Positions 5,681 through 10,580 of a stretch of 10,580 nucleotides of DNA are shown piece by piece. The position numbers and the translations under genes are program-made. The DNA is taken from the NCBI GenBank assembly GCA_964598695.1, contig CAZRDB010000180.1:1-10580 (forward strand), read 5' to 3'. Below the pieces are notes generated by a model, which saw only the letters and a program-made list of their open reading frames with translations, made no database searches and was not told where the DNA came from. The DNA comes from CAZRDB01 sp964598695 (GTDB taxonomy: Bacteria > Armatimonadota > Zipacnadia > UBA1398). Numbering within the stretch: the first letter of the stretch is position 1; each line of letters opens with the position of its first letter.

Positions 5681-8600
5681 CTACGGAGAGGCGGCCCGGT
5701 CCTGCAGCCGCACGAGCACGGCATCGCCCGCCTCGAGGATCCCGCGCAGATGGCCGGCCTCCTCGCGGACCGCGAGCCCGGCCGGGAGCACCACCGCGCC
5801 CGCGAGCGGCTCCGCGCTCCCCCGCACGAGCGGGCTGACGTCGAAGGGCGCGGGAGCGGCGCCGATGTTCACGGCCAGGAGGTACGGGTCGCCCGACTCC
5901 TGCTCGAGCAGCGCCGCATGGATGGATTCGCCGCCGACGCTCACGAGGTCGCTCCGCACCGTCGTCGCGAGCACGGGCGCGACGTGGGTCTCGATCTCGC
6001 GGCCAAGCCGCTGGCACTCCTCCCAGAGCGGGATCGAGCGCGGCCGGTAGACGAAGTAGAGCACGCCCCGCGCGTCGTGAACCAGCGCGAGGTAGGTCAT
6101 CGCGCGCTCCTCCTGCGGCGTGGGCTCACGCGACCACCACTCGATCGCCCCGAACGCCTGCAGCCACATGAGGAAGGGCTTCCGCCAGCGACAGGCCTCG
6201 TTGAGCCGCTCCGACCAGGTGGCGATCGTCGAGACGCCGTCGCCCGGCGCGCCGACCGGGTAGTGGTCGACCGAGAAGACGTCGCACGCCGGCTGGGCCG
6301 TCTGGCAGTACTCCTGCGACTTCTGCCAGAAGGTCGCCTCGTTGATCCAGACGGGGTGGTAGGGATCCAGCTCGCGCACCAGGTTGGCGCAGCGGAGGAG
6401 CTTCTCGGGCGTGGCCCGGGAGCCGGGTTCGTCGACCGTGTGCCAGGCGAGCAGCGCGGGGTGATCGCGGAAGGCCTCCACCAGCTTCGGGATCGCTTCC
6501 TCGTCCTTGGTGCAGGCGTTGTCGTTGAGCTCCATCGGGAGATGGAACAGCACCCGCATCCCGCCGCGCCCGGCGCGATCGAGGAAGTCGCGCAGCGAGT
6601 CCATCGCCTCCGGCGTCAGCTCGCCGGTCGCGTAGACCACGCCGGTCGGCTCGTGCCACCGTTTGTGCATCACGGCGTTCCACGAGCCATCGGAGACGGC
6701 CCGCAGGTTCTCGTGCGCAAGCCAGCCGGGGGCCGTCGGCAGGAAGGGCTTGCCCTCGACCACGAAGCAGCGGCGGAGGTAGTCGAGCTTGACCTCGTTG
6801 GCGCGCGGCTCGCGGAGCACGAGCTTGCCCGTGCCGAGCGGCTCGCCGCCGGCCGTCACCGCGAAGGTCAACGCCCCGGGCTCGCGCTCGCGCAGCGGCA
6901 CCCCGAAGGTCGCGAGGCCCCGGTCGTCCGGCGCGGCGAGGCTCTGCCTGTAGGAGCCGTCCTCCGACGAGGCCCGCAGCTCGCGGAGGCCCGCGTCGTG
7001 ACAGACGACGACCAGCCGGGCCGTCTCCTCGCTTGTGTAGTAGCTCCGCTCGAAGAAGACCTCGGCCCGGGGCGGGAGCCGCAGCTCCGTGCGCCGGTGA
7101 AGGCCGATCGTCCCCCGCGTGCCGGCCGCGATCCGGACGAGCGCCGTGCCGCGCGTTTGGGCCTTGCCGGAGAAGGGGCCCGCATGGAAGCCGACCCACC
7201 CGGGGCCGAGCGAGGTGACCTGGGCCTCGAGTGTCTTCTGTCCGAGCGTGACCTCGATCGAGGGCTCGCCCCGCAGGTCGGCCGGCAGCTCGGCCCGCCC
7301 CTCGAGCGCGACCCCGCCCGCCTCCCATGCCGGGTCGAGCCGGGGCAGGGCGGTTGCGAAACGGGAGAGCGTGCGCGGGTCCAGGCCCAGCAGCCCCACC
7401 ATCACGCGCGGCTCGTGCATCGTGTCTCGGGTGCGCGAGTAGGAGGACCACTGGCCCGACGCCTGGCGCAGCCGCGCGAGGTTCACGCGGAGCGCCTCGG
7501 GCGCGACGGGCGGGAGGCCCAGCTCGCCCCAGGGGATCGCCAGTTCGGCGGTCCAGCGGCCGGAGTCCTTCCGTGCGGCGCCGGTCGCCGCGGTCTTGAA
7601 CGACGCGCCCCGGCCGATCGATGCGTACACGCGTCCCGAGCAGTCGACGCCGTAGTGGCGGTAGCCGGCGCCGTCGGCTTGGGCGCTCACGAGCACCTCG
7701 ACGTGGTCGGAGGTCATCACGCCGTCGGCCAGGTGGCGCGGCTCGCCCGATTCCTCGCAGGCGAAGCCCACGTAGAGGCGGTCCTCGTCGAACAGGATCC
7801 GGGCCCGGGTCTCGGCGTCCGGCTTCTCGCCGTCGCCCATGCGGACAAAGGCGGCCGAGCGCGGAGCCTCGGGCCAGTCGCGCTCATCGAGCGCGCCGTC
7901 GACCTGGATCGGGTGCAGCGCCCGGCGGGCGACGAGGTCGGCCGCGCCGGGGGTCGGCGTGCTGGGACCGTCGCCCGGCCGCGGCCCGTAGGCCGTCGGC
8001 GTGTCGCCGCTCTCGAGCTGGAGGCCGTCGATGTACAGCTCGCCCCGGCTGTCGGCGAGGACGACGACCCGGTTCCGGATCGTGCTGCCCGGACGGAACT
8101 TGGGCGAGACGACGACGTACCGCTTCCACTCGGTCCCGACCGTGATCGGCTTGAGGATCGAGTTGCCGTCGACCGTCGCGCCCTCGACCTCCCGGGAGCG
8201 ATCGAAGCCGCCGTAGATGCCGATCCGCGCGGCGAAGCCCGGCTTGCTCGCGCGGAGGTAGACACTGAAGACGCACGGCTTCGACTTGTCGGCGATCACC
8301 ATGAAGGGGTAGTCGAGCGCGGCCCGGTTGTCGGGCTTGGTGTTGCGCAGGGCCACCGCCGAGCGGTGGAACCGCGCGACCCGCTCCTGCAGCTCCCACT
8401 CCACGCCGAAGTTGCGGGCGCGGAAGTCGCTCCACGCCTCGCCCGGCCGCCACCAGTCCGGCACGCCGGGGGTCGTACAGAACTCGAGGGAGGAGTTGCG
8501 CAGCAGGTTGGCGGGGTTGGGGTCGGGCGCCTCGACGGTCCAGGTCGGCGGCTCGGTCACCGGCGCGGGTCGAGGCCGAAGCGGACGCGTCAGCCGAGTG

Positions 8601-8707
8601 GCCGAGGGCACCAGGGGCAGGGCGCAGAGGGCCGCCAACAGCCCGACGGCCGCCAGCAACCGCCGAGCCGCCGCACCCGGACCGCGCCGCGGTGCTGTCT
8701 CCTGCAT
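5681..8707 (-). CDS. Secreted multidomain carbohydrate-binding protein with glycoside-hydrolase-like barrel
   Basis: This 1008-residue protein appears built to act on carbohydrate outside the cytoplasm. A basic N-terminus is followed by a hydrophobic segment (about 15-36), a signal peptide or anchor. Residues about 65-240 form a beta-sandwich carbohydrate-binding-like domain opening with NLLRNSSLEF and closing with ELYIDGLQLESG. Residues about 262-445 resemble a CBM9-like domain (IQVDGALDERDWPEA, ARILFDEDRLYVGFACEES, RWTAELAIPWGELGL). Beta-rich linker domains fill about 455-640. Residues about 645-915 look like a TIM barrel: FVVEGKPFLPTAPGW, then LAWHTVDEP with E760 at the usual acid/base position after strand 4, VFSVDHYP, FLMWLQAFG and GVLYFVYRP. 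At the expected nucleophile strand I see Q850 rather than Glu, so catalysis is uncertain. A small beta domain ends the protein. ATG 8707 is preceded by GGGGAGAG. It lies 23 bases after the HAD gene. The substrate is unknown. Confidence 0.82.
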   Translation of the reverse strand: MQETAPRRGPGAAARRLLAAVGLLAALCALPLVPSATRLTRPLRPRPAPVTEPPTWTVEAPDPNPANLLRNSSLEFCTTPGVPDWWRPGEAWSDFRARNFGVEWELQERVARFHRSAVALRNTKPDNRAALDYPFMVIADKSKPCVFSVYLRASKPGFAARIGIYGGFDRSREVEGATVDGNSILKPITVGTEWKRYVVVSPKFRPGSTIRNRVVVLADSRGELYIDGLQLESGDTPTAYGPRPGDGPSTPTPGAADLVARRALHPIQVDGALDERDWPEAPRSAAFVRMGDGEKPDAETRARILFDEDRLYVGFACEESGEPRHLADGVMTSDHVEVLVSAQADGAGYRHYGVDCSGRVYASIGRGASFKTAATGAARKDSGRWTAELAIPWGELGLPPVAPEALRVNLARLRQASGQWSSYSRTRDTMHEPRVMVGLLGLDPRTLSRFATALPRLDPAWEAGGVALEGRAELPADLRGEPSIEVTLGQKTLEAQVTSLGPGWVGFHAGPFSGKAQTRGTALVRIAAGTRGTIGLHRRTELRLPPRAEVFFERSYYTSEETARLVVVCHDAGLRELRASSEDGSYRQSLAAPDDRGLATFGVPLREREPGALTFAVTAGGEPLGTGKLVLREPRANEVKLDYLRRCFVVEGKPFLPTAPGWLAHENLRAVSDGSWNAVMHKRWHEPTGVVYATGELTPEAMDSLRDFLDRAGRGGMRVLFHLPMELNDNACTKDEEAIPKLVEAFRDHPALLAWHTVDEPGSRATPEKLLRCANLVRELDPYHPVWINEATFWQKSQEYCQTAQPACDVFSVDHYPVGAPGDGVSTIATWSERLNEACRWRKPFLMWLQAFGAIEWWSREPTPQEERAMTYLALVHDARGVLYFVYRPRSIPLWEECQRLGREIETHVAPVLATTVRSDLVSVGGESIHAALLEQESGDPYLLAVNIGAAPAPFDVSPLVRGSAEPLAGAVVLPAGLAVREEAGHLRGILEAGDAVLVRLQDRAASP

Positions 8708-8715
8708 GGTGCGCA

Positions 8716-8723
8716 CTCTCCCC
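8716..8723 (-). promoter_or_regulatory. Ribosome binding site of the large secreted protein gene
   Basis: GGGGAGAG on the minus strand ends 8 bases before ATG 8707, in the 23-base gap after the HAD stop codon. It supports 8707 as the start, which also puts a basic-plus-hydrophobic signal sequence at the N-terminus. Confidence 0.55.
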
Positions 8724-8730
8724 GACGGAG

Positions 8731-9396
8731 CTAGTCGAACAGCCAGGGCGCCCCGGATTCGAGCCGGTGGAGGCTCGGGATCGTCACATGGGGCGGGTTG
8801 GCGGGCGGCCCGTCGCCACCGATGTAGACCGTCCGCATCCCGTAGCGGGCGGCGGTATCGAGCGCCGACAGAAGGTCGTCGACGGCCGTGAGACGGGCGC
8901 CCTCCACCCCAAGCCGCGCCAGCGCCCGCTCGTACAGCGGGGGATCGGGCTTGCCGACCCACCCTCCCTGCGAGATCTCGAAGATGCCCTCGAACAGGTC
9001 GCGCACCTCGAGCGCCTCGGCGACGCGCTCGCAGTGGATCAGCGGCGCGTTGCTGAAGAGGAACAGGCGGGCCCGGCAGCGCGTGAGCACGGCCCGGAGG
9101 ACCGGGTCGGGCTCCAGGATCCGCCGCGGGTCGGTCTCGTCGCCGCAGAGGAACTCGAAGTACGCCTCGGGCCGCACACCGTGCCGGTCGAGCAGGCCGC
9201 GGAAGACGCCGCCCAGGGCGGGGAACTCGCTCCGCCTGCGCTCCAGGGCTTCCTCCTCGCTCAGGTCGAGGAAGTGGGCGACCAGCTCGGTGACACGCCT
9301 CTCGATCGCCGCCTCGAGGGCCCCGCCGTTCGGGTAGAGCGTCCCGTCGACGTCGAGCAGCGCGATCGGACGGCGGTCGGAGTCCTCACGGGCCAC
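8731..9396 (-). CDS. HAD-superfamily hydrolase (pyrimidine 5'-nucleotidase/phosphatase-like)
   Basis: This 221-residue protein is a haloacid-dehalogenase-type phosphatase, probably cytoplasmic. Motif I is LLDVDGTLYP with nucleophile D15 and acid D17; motif II is FSNA with S115; motif III is GKPDP with K149; motif IV is AVDDLLSAL with D173 and D174, where many relatives have GDS. The helical cap lies between motifs I and II (about 25-100). DGTLYPNG followed by an all-helical cap resembles the SDT1-like pyrimidine 5'-nucleotidase group, but substrate cannot be fixed. Three in-frame starts compete: TTG 9414, ATG 9405 and GTG 9396. I prefer GTG 9396 because AAGGA lies 8 bases before it, while the ATG directly abuts that same site. 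The start overlaps the end of the thioredoxin-fold gene by 11 bases, so translation is probably coupled. Confidence 0.88.
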   Translation of the reverse strand: MAREDSDRRPIALLDVDGTLYPNGGALEAAIERRVTELVAHFLDLSEEEALERRRSEFPALGGVFRGLLDRHGVRPEAYFEFLCGDETDPRRILEPDPVLRAVLTRCRARLFLFSNAPLIHCERVAEALEVRDLFEGIFEISQGGWVGKPDPPLYERALARLGVEGARLTAVDDLLSALDTAARYGMRTVYIGGDGPPANPPHVTIPSLHRLESGAPWLFD

Positions 9397-10580
9397 CGGC
9401 GGCATCCTTCGCAAGCGCCTCGGCGTTGGCAGGCCACGGGCCGATGTAGAGCACCTTGCCGCCCTTCGCGAGGAACACGTACAGGGGGACCTCGGCCTCG
9501 GCGCCGCCGAACAGCCGCAGCAACTCGTGGGCGGGGTCGATGAGGAGTTCCTGCTTCGCGCCGTTCTCCTCGGCCCAGACCCTCGCCTCGGCGAGGGTGG
9601 GCGCGCCGGTCACCTCGAGCACTTTGAGGCCGGCGCCCGCCGTGGCGGCCAGCCTCTCGACGGCCGCGATTCCGCGCGTGTCCTCCGCGCCCGCGCCGCC
9701 GTAGATGCACAGGAGCACGCCCTGTCCCGCCGTCCAGCCGGAGACCGTCGAGCGCGTGCCGTCACTGCTGTCGACCGCGAAATCGGCCGCCGTCGCGCCC
9801 ACCGCACCCGTCGGCGAGAGCGCGGGATCGGCGACCACCGCGAAGGGCCCGGCGCCCGGCGCGGACGCGGTCCGGGCGGGCCCCGTCGGCTGCGTCGGCG
9901 TCGGTTGCTCGGCGGCCGTCGCGCCCCCGGCGCCACGGGCCGGCGTGGCGGCGAAGCCCTTCGCGACGAGGTCGGCCGCATCGCGCGGCCAGGAGACGTC
10001 GCGGTAGAGGACCTCGCCCGAGCGCGAGATGAACACACACCACGGCAGGCCGCCGGGGTCCTCCGGATGGTAGGCGGCGAGGAGCGCGCCGTCCGGGTCG
10101 AACAGCAGGTCGTACTGCACGTCGTGCTTCTGCGCCCAGACCTTCGAGTCGGCCGAGCTGACCGTCGAGCCCACGCCGAGCACCCGCACCTGGTCGGGCG
10201 CCTGCCGCGCAAGCTCGTTGGCGTACGGGACCTTCTCCGGGCAGTTCTTGCACCACGGGGCGTAGAAGACGAGAACCAGGGCCTTGTCCTGCCACAGGTC
10301 CGAGAGCCGCAGCAGCCTGCCGCCCCCGTCGCCGAGCGCGACCTCCGGGGCCGGCGCGCCGGTGGGGGCGGCGACGGCCAGCGGGGTGATCTCGCCATAC
10401 CGGTATCCCGGTATGGGCGGTTTCCCCCCCCCCCCGGGGGCCCGGGTTTCCCCCGCCGCGGGGGGCCCCACACCCCTGGTGGTTAAGTGTTTAAACCACC
10501 CCGGCCCCGGGGATGGGGGGCGGGTGGCCAGGCTCTCTTCCAGCCAGCGCCGGGCCTGCTCCAGGTCGCCCTGGCGTAGG
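9386..10580 (-). CDS. Tandem thioredoxin-fold (TlpA-like) protein, 5' end open or uncertain
   Basis: Two thioredoxin-like domains are joined by an Ala/Thr/Pro/Gly-rich linker (codons at about 9806-9949). The first domain (about 9950-10360) has FYAPWCKNCPEKVP with a CxxC pair encoded at 10241-10252 and the cis-proline motif GLPW near 10045, as in TlpA/ResA-type thiol-disulfide oxidoreductases that work outside the cytoplasm. The second domain (about 9390-9800) keeps the fold pattern and a cis-proline in EVPLYVF near 9487, but has no CxxC; its active-site region reads IYGGAGAED, and a lone Cys lies near 9709. No ATG precedes the first domain in frame: the only candidate inside the window is GTG 10471, which lies in abnormal sequence, and the frame stays open to the window edge through a TPR-like stretch. 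The confident part is 9386 to about 10394. The export signal, if any, is not visible. The 3' end overlaps the HAD gene. Confidence 0.75.
   Translation of the reverse strand, partial: LRQGDLEQARRWLEESLATRPPSPGPGWFKHLTTRGVGPPAAGETRAPGGGGKPPIPGYRYGEITPLAVAAPTGAPAPEVALGDGGGRLLRLSDLWQDKALVLVFYAPWCKNCPEKVPYANELARQAPDQVRVLGVGSTVSSADSKVWAQKHDVQYDLLFDPDGALLAAYHPEDPGGLPWCVFISRSGEVLYRDVSWPRDAADLVAKGFAATPARGAGGATAAEQPTPTQPTGPARTASAPGAGPFAVVADPALSPTGAVGATAADFAVDSSDGTRSTVSGWTAGQGVLLCIYGGAGAEDTRGIAAVERLAATAGAGLKVLEVTGAPTLAEARVWAEENGAKQELLIDPAHELLRLFGGAEAEVPLYVFLAKGGKVLYIGPWPANAEALAKDAAGGP
9405..9409 (-). promoter_or_regulatory. Ribosome binding site of the HAD gene (decides the start)
   Basis: AAGGA on the minus strand lies 8 bases before GTG 9396 and abuts the alternative ATG 9405. 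It sits inside the last codons of the upstream thioredoxin-fold gene. Confidence 0.5.
10395..10416. repeat. Perfect 9-bp inverted repeat with 4-base loop
   Basis: CCATACCGG (10395-10403) and CCGGTATGG (10408-10416) are exact reverse complements around TATC, and the stretch also contains the palindrome ATACCGGTAT. It sits exactly where normal coding sequence gives way to homopolymer-rich sequence, so it may be a fold-back from sequencing or assembly rather than a genuine site. Confidence 0.6.
10421..10525. other. Abnormal low-complexity stretch, probable assembly artefact
   Basis: The stretch holds a run of 12 C (10424-10435), alternating blocks of G and C broken by TTT triplets, and an imperfect palindrome at 10478-10500 (GGTGGTT and AACCACC around 9 bases, with TTTAAA within). 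This composition is unlike any gene in the window. It gives a translatable but Gly/Pro/Thr-rich, non-domain-like peptide in the frame of the thioredoxin-fold gene. That is what low-coverage or poly-G-derived k-mer joins often look like, but a real low-complexity linker cannot be excluded. Confidence 0.5.
10526..10579 (-). CDS. TPR-like fragment at the window edge
   Basis: The minus strand reads LRQGDLEQARRWLEESLA, a good match to one helix pair of a tetratricopeptide repeat (Gly-Asp followed by A-helix and B-helix spacing with small residues at the packing positions). It is in the same frame as the thioredoxin-fold gene, with no stop between, but is separated from it by the abnormal stretch. 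It may therefore be the N-terminal part of the same protein or a piece of a different gene joined by error. Only 18 residues are visible. Confidence 0.4.

Noticed and set aside
5670..6017. Upstream extension of the ApbE frame to 6017
   Set aside because: It would overlap the end of the large secreted protein and adds only Arg-rich sequence. The family fold starts just after 5669.
5750..8734. 994-codon open frame on the plus strand opposite the large secreted protein
   Set aside because: It is a GC-rich antisense shadow: the peptide is dominated by Arg, Ala, Gly and His without domains, while the minus-strand frame has a signal sequence and recognisable domains.
8708..8962. Upstream extension of the large protein frame to 8962
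   Set aside because: It overlaps the HAD gene in another frame and is Arg/Pro-rich junk. The start at 8707 has a ribosome site and is followed by a signal-like sequence.
1..10580. CRISPR arrays, tRNA genes, insertion sequences, attachment sites, toxin-antitoxin or defence genes
   Set aside because: No regularly spaced direct repeats, cloverleaf pattern, transposase or nuclease-defence motif was seen in any coding frame or intergenic gap.

Overview
The window is GC-rich and densely coding. Eight of the ten protein genes lie on the minus strand in one long same-direction run, and the other two share the left-hand end on the plus strand. No tRNA, rRNA, CRISPR array, transposase or integrase signature is visible, and no gene-free stretch is longer than 100 bases. 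The source looks like a diderm bacterium. The first gene ends like an outer-membrane beta-barrel. The Tat-exported Gfo/Idh/MocA oxidoreductase and the large secreted carbohydrate-binding, barrel-containing protein are of types that I associate with Planctomycetota and neighbouring lineages. That placement is an inference, because the window holds no taxonomic marker stronger than ruvA and ruvC.

Left part, plus strand (1-1638): the 3' end of a probable outer-membrane beta-barrel gene is followed after 33 bases by a complete enolase-superfamily dipeptide epimerase, of the L-Ala-D/L-Glu epimerase type used in murein peptide recycling. Its last 20 bases overlap the 3' end of ruvC, which is encoded on the opposite strand.

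Middle, minus strand (1619-4634), read from right to left: a Tat-exported Gfo/Idh/MocA oxidoreductase, a small four-helix SMR-like transporter that lacks the usual membrane glutamate, then ruvA and ruvC joined by an ATGA overlap. The gene order ruvA-ruvC is unusual and there is no ruvB in view. The SMR gene is separated from the oxidoreductase gene by a perfect 10-bp hairpin.

Right part, minus strand (4704-10580): a tandem thioredoxin-fold protein, a HAD phosphatase, a 1008-residue secreted multidomain carbohydrate-active-like protein, and an ApbE-type FMN transferase. These are packed with an 11-bp overlap and gaps of 23 and 11 bases, so they are probably co-transcribed. The substrate of the large protein is not evident, and its barrel has an acid/base glutamate but a glutamine where a nucleophile might be expected.

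From about 10395 to 10525 the sequence changes character: perfect inverted repeats, a run of 12 C, and G/C blocks broken by short A/T triplets. This looks more like an assembly artefact than ordinary coding DNA. Beyond it, the last 55 bases encode an in-frame TPR-like segment on the minus strand. I did not find a convincing new defence or mobile system. The best leads are the non-canonical barrel protein, the SMR protein lacking Glu14, and the abnormal right edge.
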